Assembly (NCBI RefSeq): GCF_000504165.1
Contig: NZ_AYSE01000001.1
Coordinates: 124,001-188,000 of the forward strand
Direction of reading: 5' to 3'
From: Bacillus sp. FJAT-14578
GTDB taxonomy: Bacteria > Bacillota > Bacilli > Bacillales > Bacillaceae_H
Length of the DNA: 64,000 nucleotides
Positions 8,667 through 17,916 of this stretch are shown in pieces. The position numbers and the translations under genes are program-made. The stretch's first letter is position 1. Each line of letters opens with the position of its first letter. The notes below the pieces were generated by a model. The model was not told where the DNA came from. It saw only the letters and a program-made list of their open reading frames with translations, and did no database searches.

Positions 8667-8703
8667 AAAAATCAGGAAGTCGCCCGATTTCCTGATTTTT
8701 TTA
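8667..8703 (+). terminator. Terminator of the L,D-transpeptidase gene
   Basis: AAAAATCAGGAA pairs with TTCCTGATTTTT and continues as a T run directly after the stop codon. Confidence 0.85.
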
Positions 8704-8781
8704 TAACTAACTGTAATACCCATATAGGTTTGGAATAAAATTTGATTAAAAACTTCTTATAAATCCGCATTCTATGGTAAA

Positions 8782-8826
8782 AAAAGAATCCATTTTGAAA
8801 AAAAGATTGATTAAAATGGATTCTTT
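8782..8826. terminator. Bidirectional hairpin between convergent genes
   Basis: AAAGAATCCATTTT pairs with AAAATGGATTCTTT. It lies between the convergent L,D-transpeptidase and DUF3231 genes. The rest of 8704-9143 shows no supported gene; a weak stem near 9010-9040 (AGGCAACCTTC region) is the only other structure. Confidence 0.5.
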
Positions 8827-9143
8827 CTTTGTGATTGGGTGTTCAGTTTTTATAAAAAAGTTTGATCATTTTCTACCTGTGTTTCTCCAGAATCGCGCCC
8901 TATAATGGAATAGCGAAAATAAAAACACGGATGCAAATAGCTTATTTTTCTTGAACTAACACCTTCGATAGTTTAAGAAAAATATTTCACAACCTTTCTT
9001 GTAGAATAAAAAAGGCAACCTTCATGTTGAAGAGTCGCACTCGTTATTTTAATAAGCATTAGTTTTTTTATATTTTTCAAAAAGGATTGAAGTCCATATA
9101 AAATAAATGCTTTGTAAAAAAGAATAGGAAAAATTGACATTCA

Positions 9144-10151
9144 TTATTTATTTTGGCTTCTAAGTGATTCTCTGTCAATTGATTGGGGCGATTTTTCAAA
9201 CCATCCATGATCAATTAAGAGTTTTGCACCTTCCTGAGCATATGTCCCGACCCTAAGGATATAACCTTCATAATTGACCATTAAATCTTTTCGAAGCGAC
9301 GCAGCAATGGCAAGTCCAAAATCTCCAATACCAATGGCACTTTGCACATTCGCATGAAACAACATTAATTTATCCGAAAATGGTGCCTCAGTGCTATTAG
9401 TAATAGTAGAATCCCATGTCGAGGGATAAGAATTATCGTCTTCTTTTAGTTTTATCATAAAATCTTCAACCATTTTCTTCCCTAATTCATATCCATCTTT
9501 AAAGTAGTCACTAATTTTTTTGGACTGAGCGACTTGGCTAAATCCTAAAAGGAGTGTTTTGGCCACATTTGCCACTTCGATATTAATCCCTAAATGGGCA
9601 ATTTCCACTCCAAGGAGCGGCCTGCGATGACCTACTAGTCCACCAAGGAATTTTCTCTCTGTAACATACTCCACTTTATCAGGATAAGCAATATAAGGAG
9701 ATCGGATAAAGACCCCTTTTTCCTGCATCAGTTCTACATTGCGGTCATACAACGTTTCTGTTTGATTTGAAAACTGTTTGAACAAGTTACGGACATCTTT
9801 ACGAGCAGAAACTGACTTAGCCAAGCTGTATGAATTCAATCCTGTTCTCCCCATATGATGCAAGTAACGCATGTATGTTACATCTGAAAAAAGTTTCTTT
9901 GCTTGCAAGTTAACATCCTGTTCTCCGAATCCTTTAGGGAGAGGAATACCTTCTTTTGCAAATAAATCCGATATTTCAGCCACATGATCGTAAGAATAGC
10001 TAAGAGCAAGTTTAATAATAGGTTTAATGTCCTGATCTTCGCAAGTTTGTAAAAAATGTTTAAGAACACAAATAGACATCGTGTCACCAATATAGGTACT
10101 CCACAACATGGAAATTTCAGCAGATGTTATTTTGGGTAAGTGTTCTACCAT
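9144..10151 (-). CDS. DUF3231 family protein (spore-related), paralog 1
   Basis: A 335-residue protein of the DUF3231 family, which is largely restricted to spore-forming Bacillaceae and has ferritin-like helical repeats. Two repeats are visible: the first with GIPLPKGFGEQDVN near residue 68, the second from about residue 180 (RRPLLGVEIAHLGINIEVAN) with EAPFSDKLMLFH. Its function is unknown; some relatives are annotated as spore coat proteins. The product has exactly the same length as the second copy at 19535-20542 and shares the same landmarks. No convincing operon partner is present. Confidence 0.8.
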   Translation of the reverse strand: MVEHLPKITSAEISMLWSTYIGDTMSICVLKHFLQTCEDQDIKPIIKLALSYSYDHVAEISDLFAKEGIPLPKGFGEQDVNLQAKKLFSDVTYMRYLHHMGRTGLNSYSLAKSVSARKDVRNLFKQFSNQTETLYDRNVELMQEKGVFIRSPYIAYPDKVEYVTERKFLGGLVGHRRPLLGVEIAHLGINIEVANVAKTLLLGFSQVAQSKKISDYFKDGYELGKKMVEDFMIKLKEDDNSYPSTWDSTITNSTEAPFSDKLMLFHANVQSAIGIGDFGLAIAASLRKDLMVNYEGYILRVGTYAQEGAKLLIDHGWFEKSPQSIDRESLRSQNK

Positions 10152-10819
10152 TCATTTCATCCCCATCATATATTTTCTTTAATTATTTCCGTAAATATGG
10201 CGGGTAATGCAAAAAAAGAGAAAAGGAGTTGTTCATACACACTCCTCCTTCCTAATATTTAACTACCTCCCCGTTACTTTAAGTACAAAATTTCACAATC
10301 TCTTCTAAACTTCAACCTAGATATCTAGGCGTTGTTCAACAATATGGCCCTTTAATGGAACAACTCTATTGTTACTCAACAGTTTCTTAATCCCTCTTTT
10401 CATTCAGATGTTTCTTTCTTTTCATTTATAAAAACATCCAATTAGATAAAATATCCAGAGAGGAGAACCGGTGCCACTTTTTTCACAATGGTTTAAGTTT
10501 GTTATAAACAGTTCGTCCTTTTTCAAAGCTTCAGCAGTAAATATAAATGATTGTAGTAGCAAATGAGGGCATATGTGGCACTAAAAAAGGATTAAGGCAG
10601 TATCTTTAACATAGTCCGACAGAATTCCCCTTCCTCAAGGAGCGTGAAGGGCACATCCCAGTGAGTAGGGAGGGGATGAATGCCGGTGCGGGGGAGCCGA
10701 AAAGCTTTTGGTTTGCAGAATTTCTCGATCTTTGTCGAAAGAAAAAAGGAAAATACTTCTATTATCTTATTGAATCGAATATATGTTCGTTATATGATGA
10801 TGGCAAGGGAGGTGACTTC

Positions 10820-12010
10820 ATGTATCGAACGTTGAAAACGGCCTTTTCGGCCAACCGACAGACGCTTCAGCATTTGTTTGACATACGCCGGATGTGCGGA
10901 ACGATTTGGAATGACTGCGTGCAGCTTGCCCGCTATTATTATCGGATTCACGGTTCGTGGATCAACCAAAGCGATCTTCAGTCCGAACTCAAAGGGCTGT
11001 ACCCTCTTCACAGTCAGACGATACAAGCCGTGTGCCACAAGTTTCTGCATGCCCGGGACGGGGTTCGCAAAGCGCGGAAAACGAATCCGTCTATCCGGTA
11101 TCCATACAAGGAGAAGTTCGTTTTTCATCCGAAATGGGTCGACAAATCCTTCTTGATCGAAGGGCGCAAGCTGACCCACAGCCTGGGCAGATGGAATAAG
11201 AAACAACAGGCATCGCTTGTATTGATGCTTGCCTCTGTCCCAAACGGCGTGGTCAAAGAAGTGGAACTCGTCTATGATGGCCAGTGGCATGCCTGTTTGT
11301 CGTATGAAGACAGGGTACAGTCCGTACCGGTGCAAGACGGCCATACGGCAGCGATTGATCCAGGTGAGATTCATACGATTGCCGCTGTCTGTACAAACGG
11401 ACAAGCTCTCGTCATTTCGGGAAGGAAAATGCGCAGCATCCACCGCCTGCGAAACAAAAAAGTGAAGGAATTGCAAATTCTCATGAGCCGGTGTCAAAAA
11501 GGTTCCAGGAAATGGCGTCAATACAATCGGGCGAAGACATACATCCTTTCTAAAAGCGAACGGCAGCTCGGGGATCTCTTACACAAGACGACACGTGCCT
11601 TTGTGGACTGGTGCGTGGAACAGGGAGTCGGCCATGTCGCGCTTGGAGATGTGGAAGGCGTGCAGCGACACACCAGCAAGCGAAACAAACGTCGGAAACA
11701 AGTACGGTCCCAAAAAATCAACCAGAAACTCAGCAATTGGAGCTTGGGGAAGGTCACCGCTCAGTTAACGTATAAACTAGAAGCAGTAGGGATCTCGCTA
11801 TCAAAAGAAAATGAAGCATATACCACGCAAGCATGCCCTGCTTGCGGGAAACGGAATAAAGTACGTTCACGAAACTATCGCTGTATCTGCGGGTATGAAC
11901 AGCATCGGGATGTCCATGGTGCGGGGAATATCTTATCCCAGTATCTGCACGAGAAGTTCCTAAAAGTGATGATGGCCAGCATCACGTATCTACGGCCTGT
12001 ACAGGCGTAG
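10820..12010 (+). CDS. tnpB: TnpB RNA-guided endonuclease (OrfB, IS605 family)
   Basis: A 396-residue TnpB, the ancestor-type of Cas12 nucleases, expected to cut DNA guided by the omega RNA made from the element's right end. The RuvC-like active site is complete: Asp180 in AAIDPGEIHT, Glu279 in GDVEGV, Asp364 in HRDVHGAGNI. The zinc finger is also complete: Cys339 and Cys342 (CPACG), Cys355 and Cys357 (CICG). The start at 10820 follows GGGAGGTGA; an in-frame upstream extension to 10661 overlaps the structured left end and is not supported. No tnpA is nearby. A long antisense reading frame over this gene is a shadow. Confidence 0.93.
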   Translation: MYRTLKTAFSANRQTLQHLFDIRRMCGTIWNDCVQLARYYYRIHGSWINQSDLQSELKGLYPLHSQTIQAVCHKFLHARDGVRKARKTNPSIRYPYKEKFVFHPKWVDKSFLIEGRKLTHSLGRWNKKQQASLVLMLASVPNGVVKEVELVYDGQWHACLSYEDRVQSVPVQDGHTAAIDPGEIHTIAAVCTNGQALVISGRKMRSIHRLRNKKVKELQILMSRCQKGSRKWRQYNRAKTYILSKSERQLGDLLHKTTRAFVDWCVEQGVGHVALGDVEGVQRHTSKRNKRRKQVRSQKINQKLSNWSLGKVTAQLTYKLEAVGISLSKENEAYTTQACPACGKRNKVRSRNYRCICGYEQHRDVHGAGNILSQYLHEKFLKVMMASITYLRPVQA

Positions 12011-12259
12011 TAGACGGGTAGAACCGCCCCGGGAGGAGAGGCCTTCGAAATCGACTCTCCTCCTGTTGCTTACGGTGGCAGCAAGCAGTCGGGAGACCCC
12101 TTGCGTCAAGACCACTGCTTCCGTATGGGAGCGTCAGTCCCCTAGAAAGACGAGGGTGTCGTGTACACCTATGGACATCGTCCAGCTTCTGATTCCGAGG
12201 GGATCGACAAGAAACCCCCACCTCAAGCGCGAAGCGATAGGTGGGGGAGGTTCATTCAC
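12011..12259 (+). ncRNA. Putative omega (reRNA) scaffold at the TnpB right end
   Basis: This non-coding stretch directly follows tnpB and holds several stems: GGAGGAGAG (12032) with CTCTCCTCC (12055), and the terminal CCCCCACCT (12215) with AGGTGGGGG (12239). TnpB systems produce a guide RNA from this position, with the guide read from DNA immediately outside the right end. Here that outside sequence would begin near 12258-12260 with CAATCCATTGATATAA, the 3' end of the response-regulator gene. The exact boundary is inferred. Confidence 0.65.
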
Positions 12260-12887
12260 CAATCCATTGATATAAATTTTTCGGTCTTCCCATTCTTTGA
12301 TAACTCACGATCATTTCTACTTTTCCTTCATCAAGTAAATGCATCATATAACGATAGACAGTTGGATAAGCTAAACCAACTTCTTTAGATATCGTATCAA
12401 CAGAAAAAGGTTCGCGATTAGAACGTAAAAAATCACTGATATGACAAAGCGTTCTCTTACTAATTCCCTTTGTGACAAATACATCCCTTTCTTCAATGGA
12501 TGTTTGTTGCGAAGCTGATCGAGTTAATTTTGCAAGACGGGCATGCAGCTGAATTCTGGAAATCATATCAGGCGCTTTTACAGGCTTTAATGCAAAATCT
12601 GTTGCGCCCACTTCAAGAAAGCGATCAGCAATTTCCTGCCGTTCATCGACTGTCAATACAAGAATCGGAACATCAACATCACGGTTACGAAGCTCACCGA
12701 CTGTTTTTATTCCATCCATTTCCGGCATATGATAATCAACTAACACAACATCTGCTCCTTTTTCCACAAACACATTTAACCCTTCTTTTCCATTATCAGC
12801 AGTATGTACATTCCAACCGGCGAATTCACAAATTTCACTTAGCATATATTGAATTGATGGATCGTCATCAATGACTAAAATGTTCAT
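12252..12887 (-). CDS. Two-component response regulator, CitB/DctR-like
   Basis: A 211-residue response regulator. The receiver domain (about 1-120) has the acidic pocket DDD at 7-9, the phosphoacceptor Asp51 in VLVDYHMPEMDG, Thr in VLTVD and Lys in LKPVKAPD. The C-terminal part (about 140-211) has a winged-helix region (FSVDTISKEVGLAYPTVYRY) followed by RMGRPKNLYQW, as in the DcuR/CitB/DctR class. It overlaps the kinase gene upstream by 4 bp. Its stop codon lies within the last bases attributed to the TnpB element, so the original C-terminus may have been altered by a residue or two. The regulated genes cannot be told from context. Confidence 0.88.
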   Translation of the reverse strand: MNILVIDDDPSIQYMLSEICEFAGWNVHTADNGKEGLNVFVEKGADVVLVDYHMPEMDGIKTVGELRNRDVDVPILVLTVDERQEIADRFLEVGATDFALKPVKAPDMISRIQLHARLAKLTRSASQQTSIEERDVFVTKGISKRTLCHISDFLRSNREPFSVDTISKEVGLAYPTVYRYMMHLLDEGKVEMIVSYQRMGRPKNLYQWIGE

Positions 12888-14230
12888 CTTGACACACTCC
12901 TCTCAGCTAGTTTAATCCAAATGGTTGTCCCTTGTCTAAGCTTGCTGTCGATTTCTACAGATGCACCATGTCCTTCAGCAACTTGTCGTACGAAAGCTAA
13001 CCCCATCCCTGGATGCGATTTTGTACTAAACCCAGCTTTCCATATTTTTTCCTGCTCTTTTGGTGCAATCCCTTTCCCATTATCCGATACACCCAACCAA
13101 AGTTCATTTTCGTGAGTTTCTATCCTGAGCAAAATCTTGCCGTCTTCTATTCCATTCACTGCATCGTAAGCATTATCAATTAAATTCACTAATGCCCTTG
13201 TCATTCGAATTTTATTAATGAAAATTCGAATTTCGGGATCCGTCTGAAAGTCTATTTCCAGATTAAGATTTGTCCCGCTCAGTCTGCTTGCTTTAACGTA
13301 TCCAACTAAATCTTTTATACGGCACCAATGTTTTTTGTCATCATACAAAATTTCAGAAATCATATCGCTAACAGAATGAATCGAGGATGAGATTTTTTGA
13401 CAATATTCTTTAATTTTAAAATCGTCCACTTTCAAACTAATTAAGGAATTTAATCCCTCAATGGCTGTGAGGGGTGTTTTTAAATCATGGACTAGATACA
13501 GTGCTTCTCGCCCTGACCTTGACTGCATTGCTTCTAACTGTGCGTAATGGAGCTCTTGTGTTATCCTCCACTTCTGTTCAGCTAATGAAAAATACACAGC
13601 TAAAATAACCGCGTTAATAACGAAAATTAAACACAATGTCAAACTATACAAAGTCAAAGATTGCTCAAACCCCATTTGAACTGCTATATCTTTTATTTCC
13701 TTTGAAATCGTTCCTTGGCCAAATCCGTATTTAGATAAAGAAGGAATCTCATTCAGCCATTCAATCCCAAAGATTAGTTGAGAACAAATAATGGTTTTAA
13801 TAATTGGATTTAGCCTATCCTTCCCAAAAGCTTGCAATAATAAGATTGCCAACAACAATAACAACGCATAGCTGCTAAATGAGTATGTTAAAGAATAATA
13901 AGCATTTATCACGATATAGACAAGAGGAATAATAATAAGAGGAACAATAATTTTTAACCATGGACAGTTAAAACGATCACCGATTTCATCTCCCAGCAAC
14001 AGTGCACCAATATAATGAAACAGAGCTAAACCGGTATTTAACGACACTAATAAAAAAACAGCCAGCATTAACACGTTTCCGGTTTCTTCCTCTTCTCTTA
14101 ATGAAACAAGCAAATCAGTAAGCCCAATTTCATCAGGACCCAACCACGATAGTAAAAATACTCCGACTAAAATGACCCCAATTTTCATCCATATTGTCCA
14201 AGACTTCATAAGACTAACTATCATAACCAC
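12884..14230 (-). CDS. Membrane sensor histidine kinase
   Basis: A 448-residue kinase, partner of the overlapping response regulator. Roughly the first 220 residues contain several hydrophobic segments (about six to seven), with no PAS or large extracellular domain visible. The H-box LVHDLKTPLTAIEGL lies near residue 250, the N-box NLIDNAYDAV near 345, and the G1/G2 motifs DNGKGIAP and GMGLAFVRQVAEGHG follow. The overall form resembles GlnK-like or multi-TM kinases more than the PAS-containing DcuS/CitA type, which is the usual partner of a CitB-like regulator. The stimulus is unknown. Confidence 0.88.
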   Translation of the reverse strand: MVMIVSLMKSWTIWMKIGVILVGVFLLSWLGPDEIGLTDLLVSLREEEETGNVLMLAVFLLVSLNTGLALFHYIGALLLGDEIGDRFNCPWLKIIVPLIIIPLVYIVINAYYSLTYSFSSYALLLLLAILLLQAFGKDRLNPIIKTIICSQLIFGIEWLNEIPSLSKYGFGQGTISKEIKDIAVQMGFEQSLTLYSLTLCLIFVINAVILAVYFSLAEQKWRITQELHYAQLEAMQSRSGREALYLVHDLKTPLTAIEGLNSLISLKVDDFKIKEYCQKISSSIHSVSDMISEILYDDKKHWCRIKDLVGYVKASRLSGTNLNLEIDFQTDPEIRIFINKIRMTRALVNLIDNAYDAVNGIEDGKILLRIETHENELWLGVSDNGKGIAPKEQEKIWKAGFSTKSHPGMGLAFVRQVAEGHGASVEIDSKLRQGTTIWIKLAERSVSR

Positions 14231-14519
14231 TACACCTTTAATAGATTAATTGTTTATACAAAAGTTGCATAAATAGAGTGATGACGATTCTTTTATCCCT
14301 CATTCATTTAAATCTATTTATCCCGTTCCGCAATCTCATTATACGCAATTCATCGTAAACATGAAAATCATAAAAAACGATTCTAACGCAAAAATTCCTA
14401 ACATCTTACCAGTAATCTCTAAATCTTGGACATAAGGAAAGCTAGTTGTCCTGCGGTGGATTTATCATGAGGAATCCGTCAAAGCTAAGTTGATATTTTA
14501 ATGTGTTTATAGGTTAAAA

Positions 14520-14565
14520 GGATATGCAAATCAAAATTTTAATTAAAACTTTGATTTGCATATCC
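14520..14565. repeat. Perfect 16-bp inverted repeat
   Basis: GGATATGCAAATCAAA at 14520-14535 is exactly mirrored by TTTGATTTGCATATCC at 14550-14565, with an AT-rich 14-bp centre. It could be a bidirectional terminator or an operator. The rest of 14231-14606 contains nothing else I can support; the promoter of the kinase genes should lie here. Confidence 0.5.
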
Positions 14566-14606
14566 CTTTTGATACACGTTTAATATTAGTTCCCCTACAT
14601 TTGAAA

Positions 14607-14654
14607 TAAAAAAAGTCTGGCCTTTTGCAGTTGCAAAACCGCAAAAGGCCAGAC
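14607..14654 (-). terminator. Terminator of the secreted hydrolase gene
   Basis: On the minus strand AGTCTGGCCTTTTGC pairs with GCAAAAGGCCAGACT and runs into seven T residues. It is about 40 bp past the hydrolase stop codon. Confidence 0.88.
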
Positions 14655-14692
14655 TATCGTTCACTCTATAAAATGCAAGTTGCAATGCAATA

Positions 14693-16240
14693 TCAGCTCT
14701 CACTAATCGATTTCGGCGCGACTTCTTTTCCTGTTTTCAAGTCAATGACATTCGTATTAATTTCCGGTAGGCCAACTTTTTTGCTTTCCGGAGCCTTTTT
14801 GCCGTGTTCGACCCATTCGACCAGCAACTCAAAGCCTTGATGCGCATATGGAAGCAATGGCTGGAGCTCTTGCTGGGCATCTGTCACCGGATCCCATACA
14901 AGGCTGTCAACATGATTGCCTTTTTCAATCGTATAAAGACGGTGCAGATGGCCTTTTCCAGCCTGCTTCACGAGCTCTTTATACGGAGCAGCATGAACGG
15001 AAGGGAAAATCAAGGCATCCCATGATCCGGTGATGCTAATGAGCGGAACATTAATATCACCTGTATTTTCAATCTGTTCGACATTTTTTCTTACACTGTC
15101 AGGGCGTTTAAAATAATCATAATTCTTAAATATGGAATCATACGTACGATCACGAACCCCTTCAGCTGTAAAGTTTAAATAATCGCGCCAGCCGATACGG
15201 CGCGGGGCCTTAGGATCAAATTCATCGCGATAAATATTTAACGATACAAACCAATATACTTGATCATGATAACCCCAAAGCTGTTCAGACCCTTTCGGCA
15301 GCCCTGCTCTGTACATCTCCTCCAAAGCCTTTTTCTTCTCGTCGTCATTCCCGTAAAGCGCCTTTTCGGCATTGTTGACAACCGGAGTCAAAGAGCTGAT
15401 CAAGTTCGGCTCATTCGCCCTCCACAACACTCCTTCCCAGTCCACCCCTCCATCGAACAAAGCGGGTTCTCCCGTTTTCTTAGGGCCGTCATGTTCCAAT
15501 GCATAACGTACAACGTATCCTCCATTGGAGATTCCCATTGCGTATGTAGGTACCGGATGATTTTTGTTCACGAGATGGCTTGCGGGATTTTTCTTATCTT
15601 TCGCTTGAATAAGCTTCTCCTTATAATTTTCTACAAGATATTTCTGGGCTGCCTTTGTCACCTGCCTGAACCGTTCGTTCCATTCCATTAAACTGTCCTC
15701 TTCTGACACGAGGGCGTTCTTCACTTTCGCCAAAGGATCGTTCGGATCGATTTCCCCTTGTGTTCCTTTATCGATTGCGGCATATGCAAATCCCTTAGCC
15801 AGCACAAAATCGCTGAATAATAAATCGGTGGCCGTTTCATTTCTTGTAGCTGGAATTCCTGCCACGACCAATTTCCCGTTCCAATGGTCAGGTACGCGAA
15901 TCACAAATTTGGCATCTTCAAACATCCCGTTCACTTGTACTCCCGTCACTTCTGCAGGTTTGTATAAGTGGTACCAGCCAGTTCCCGCTTTAGGATCGCC
16001 CCATTTATAGGGAGCTAATCCTGCATTGCCAAATACGGTCGCCGCCGCATATTGCCCGGGATTTTTCGTCGTCAACCAGTTCCCTTCTTTTCCATCAAAC
16101 TTCGTTACAATCACATTATGTGCCCCCTGTATAACTGGAGAATAAGCCGCTAACACACTCGGCTGCAAAACACTCGGAGCCGTGACCGGCAACAATAAAG
16201 CAGATGCTGCTGTAAGAGCAATTAATCTCTTTTTAAACAA
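14693..16240 (-). CDS. Secreted alpha/beta hydrolase (esterase/depolymerase-like)
   Basis: A 515-residue exported enzyme. The signal peptide ([20 protein letters not shown], then a cleavage region around AAYS) is followed by an alpha/beta hydrolase fold. The nucleophile elbow is GISNGG near residue 247, the acid is probably Asp in [10 protein letters not shown] near 410, and the His is probably in [12 protein letters not shown] near 450. The GxSxG-acid-His order and the large insert between Ser and Asp resemble tannase/feruloyl esterase and 3-hydroxybutyrate-oligomer hydrolase groups, but I cannot choose a substrate. A cre-like site sits just upstream, suggesting catabolite control. It has its own terminator. 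Confidence 0.8.
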   Translation of the reverse strand: MFKKRLIALTAASALLLPVTAPSVLQPSVLAAYSPVIQGAHNVIVTKFDGKEGNWLTTKNPGQYAAATVFGNAGLAPYKWGDPKAGTGWYHLYKPAEVTGVQVNGMFEDAKFVIRVPDHWNGKLVVAGIPATRNETATDLLFSDFVLAKGFAYAAIDKGTQGEIDPNDPLAKVKNALVSEEDSLMEWNERFRQVTKAAQKYLVENYKEKLIQAKDKKNPASHLVNKNHPVPTYAMGISNGGYVVRYALEHDGPKKTGEPALFDGGVDWEGVLWRANEPNLISSLTPVVNNAEKALYGNDDEKKKALEEMYRAGLPKGSEQLWGYHDQVYWFVSLNIYRDEFDPKAPRRIGWRDYLNFTAEGVRDRTYDSIFKNYDYFKRPDSVRKNVEQIENTGDINVPLISITGSWDALIFPSVHAAPYKELVKQAGKGHLHRLYTIEKGNHVDSLVWDPVTDAQQELQPLLPYAHQGFELLVEWVEHGKKAPESKKVGLPEINTNVIDLKTGKEVAPKSISES

Positions 16241-16272
16241 TTCTACCCCTCCCTATTTAGAAAAAGCAATAA

Positions 16273-16286
16273 AGAAAGCGCTTGCA
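16273..16286 (-). promoter_or_regulatory. cre-like site upstream of the secreted hydrolase
   Basis: TGCAAGCGCTTTCT on the minus strand differs from the cre consensus TGWAARCGYTWNCW at one position (C for W at position 3). It lies about 35 bp before the start codon. The remaining sequence 16287-16613 shows nothing else I can support. Confidence 0.45.
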
Positions 16287-16613
16287 ATAACCTGCTGGAA
16301 GATTTTCTTTTCTTGTCTTTAAAGCAATTCCATCCCTTCATTCGCCTTTTCTTCAATCAAGTAAAATTTTACCAATTCATTCAAGAGAGGAGCAACCATC
16401 TTTTGTCTTATTATTTGGTTTTTCTAAAGAAGTTTTTCCTTCAAATTATAATATTCTACTAAGCTTAAGAAATGATGACTTGCATTACGTTTGACTCATT
16501 CGCTCATGTTAAGTCTATCTCTTTATGCAAAATGGACCCTCAATCCCCTTGATGGAAACGGGTTTATGAAGGTCCCCCTTGTTGCAAGGAATGCAAAAGT
16601 GATCATTCTGATT

Positions 16614-16922
16614 TTACCCCTTGGCCAATTCTAACGCTTTATCCGCCTTTTCCATATCATGATCGATTTGTTCTTTTAAATCATAAGCATGATACATTTC
16701 ATTATCAATCATGTATTGAGCGATTTTTTCATGTGTATCGATTGCGGTTTCCAGCTGATTTTTCAATATTTTACGCACTTCCGGTGTAGCCGTTTCCGTA
16801 ATGGCTACCGCATAATTTCGAACAGCGGCTTTTGCCGATAGTAAAAAATCGGTGGCAATCGCCAAATCATCTAAAACATTTGTAACATTTTCACTTGTTT
16901 GTTTCGTTTTTGTTGTAGCCAT
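16614..16922 (-). CDS. CotF-family spore coat-like protein
   Basis: A 102-residue helical protein of the CotF family. The family region covers about residues 20-90 (LAIATDFLLSAKAAVRNYAV, then TPEVRKILKNQLETAIDTHE and IAQYMIDNEMYHAYDLKEQI). Such proteins are found in or near the spore coat; the biochemical role is unknown. It lies 24 bp downstream of a smaller coat-like gene. The pair resembles yraE-yraD of Bacillus subtilis in size and order, which is inference. Confidence 0.82.
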   Translation of the reverse strand: MATTKTKQTSENVTNVLDDLAIATDFLLSAKAAVRNYAVAITETATPEVRKILKNQLETAIDTHEKIAQYMIDNEMYHAYDLKEQIDHDMEKADKALELAKG

Positions 16923-16946
16923 ATATATCCGCCTCCGTTTTTTAAT

Positions 16947-17144
16947 TTACGCTTTTTCTAAAATGTCTTTCAACTCTTTAATGGCTTTCGCTGATAATCT
17001 TATGTCTTCTTCTAGCATTTCTTTTAATTTCTTGTCCTGTACTAGCTCAGTCATTGCCTTTGATTTTGTCGCACAAGCTGTCTTAAAAATCAATACTTCG
17101 TGAACTTCCAATTTCTCGTGCATAGCCAGTTCTTTTACTGCCAT
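16947..17144 (-). CDS. Small spore coat-like protein
   Basis: A 65-residue charged helical protein starting MAVKELAMHEKLEVHEVLIF and containing the KTACATKSKAM segment. It resembles the short N-terminal half of CotF-type proteins. The ATG has an AAAGGAGTGA ribosome binding site. It is the first gene of a two-gene unit with the CotF-family gene. Small size limits confidence about the family, but not about coding. Confidence 0.72.
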   Translation of the reverse strand: MAVKELAMHEKLEVHEVLIFKTACATKSKAMTELVQDKKLKEMLEEDIRLSAKAIKELKDILEKA

Positions 17145-17298
17145 TGTGCTTCACTCCTTTAAAAAGTTGTCTAGAATGTATGTACCCGTAAATCTCATTT
17201 TTAATCTCCTATTCTCGATTTCTGGGAAAATGTTTAAAAAAACTGCAAAAAGTGCCGGGTTTCCCCAAGCACTTCTAGATAAAATGGGAGTTAAATCG

Positions 17299-17490
17299 TT
17301 ACCGTCCCCTCAAATAACGCTCGTACAGCTGATAGATTGCAGATAAACCAATAAGCCAGTATACAAGAGTAATAAGGGATTCAACGGATGCGAATACTTG
17401 CTCTACAAGATTGAAGCCCAGCGCCATAAACAACCAGTTAAGCCCGCCAAGGATCAATAAAAGGCTTGTGAAAACAGATAGAAATCTCAT
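17299..17490 (-). CDS. DUF378 small membrane protein
   Basis: A 63-residue protein with two membrane helices and the DUF378 hallmark GGLNWLFMALGFNLVE, followed by VYWLIGLSAIYQLY. The B. subtilis relative is YuzA; the function is unknown. The ATG at 17490 follows GGGAGGTGG; five residues of upstream in-frame sequence overlap this RBS and are left out. It is monocistronic. Confidence 0.85.
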   Translation of the reverse strand: MRFLSVFTSLLLILGGLNWLFMALGFNLVEQVFASVESLITLVYWLIGLSAIYQLYERYLRGR

Positions 17491-17782
17491 GATGCCACCT
17501 CCCATATCGTTTGTAAACGTTTCCTTACATTTTATGCCGCTCGGTCCCCTTTTGCTTATGGGCTGTACAAAATTATATCTTTGGCACTAGATTGATGGGG
17601 AAATCGAAAAATAAGACTGTTTACAACACCAAATTGCTAAAATATGCTTTATGCAGGAACTCAATTCATTCGTTAAAACTTTCTACATAGAAAACGATGT
17701 TTCCACACCTTGAATCAATTGAAAAATACTCGGATGGTAAGTTTCAAGGGATATCCAGTTTGTTTATCAACTACTTGGGTCT

Positions 17783-17824
17783 AAAGAAAAGAAACATAAA
17801 CCAAAGTTCATGTTTCTTTTCTTT
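17783..17824. repeat. Perfect 15-bp inverted repeat upstream of ugtP
   Basis: AAAGAAAAGAAACAT (17783-17797) is exactly mirrored at 17810-17824. It lies in the 426-bp gap between the divergent DUF378 and ugtP genes, about 90 bp before ugtP. It has terminator shape on the plus strand, but no upstream plus-strand gene is visible, so it could be an attenuator or operator. The rest of 17491-17916 shows nothing else certain. Confidence 0.45.
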
Positions 17825-17916
17825 ACGATATCTTTACATAACCCTTACAAACTTTACCATTATCCCATGCTAAAATTAGAGCGAACGAGAGAGTCTACGA
17901 GTGTGAGGTGGTCCTT

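Larger units (their letters stand above)
10600..12259 (+). mobile_element. IS605/IS1341-type element carrying only tnpB (boundaries approximate)
   Basis: The element holds tnpB but no Y1 tyrosine transposase (tnpA), the arrangement of IS1341-type elements. The left end is within about 10600-10640, where the sequence turns GC-rich and structured (CCCTTC-AAGGAGCGT-GAAGGG stem). The right end is near 12250-12259, just after a strong terminal hairpin (12215-12247) and the TTCAT/TTCAC-like tail. Base composition of the whole element is clearly richer in G+C than its neighbours, which suggests horizontal arrival. The interval 10152-10600 to its left shows no supported gene. Confidence 0.8.

Noticed and set aside
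10661..10819. Upstream in-frame extension of tnpB
   Set aside because: It overlaps the structured left end and lacks an RBS; the ATG at 10820 has a strong one and starts the conserved MYRTLKTAF.
10790..11521. 243-codon minus-strand open frame over tnpB
   Set aside because: It lies antisense to an intact tnpB, has no RBS or recognisable domain, and is explained by codon bias of the GC-rich element.
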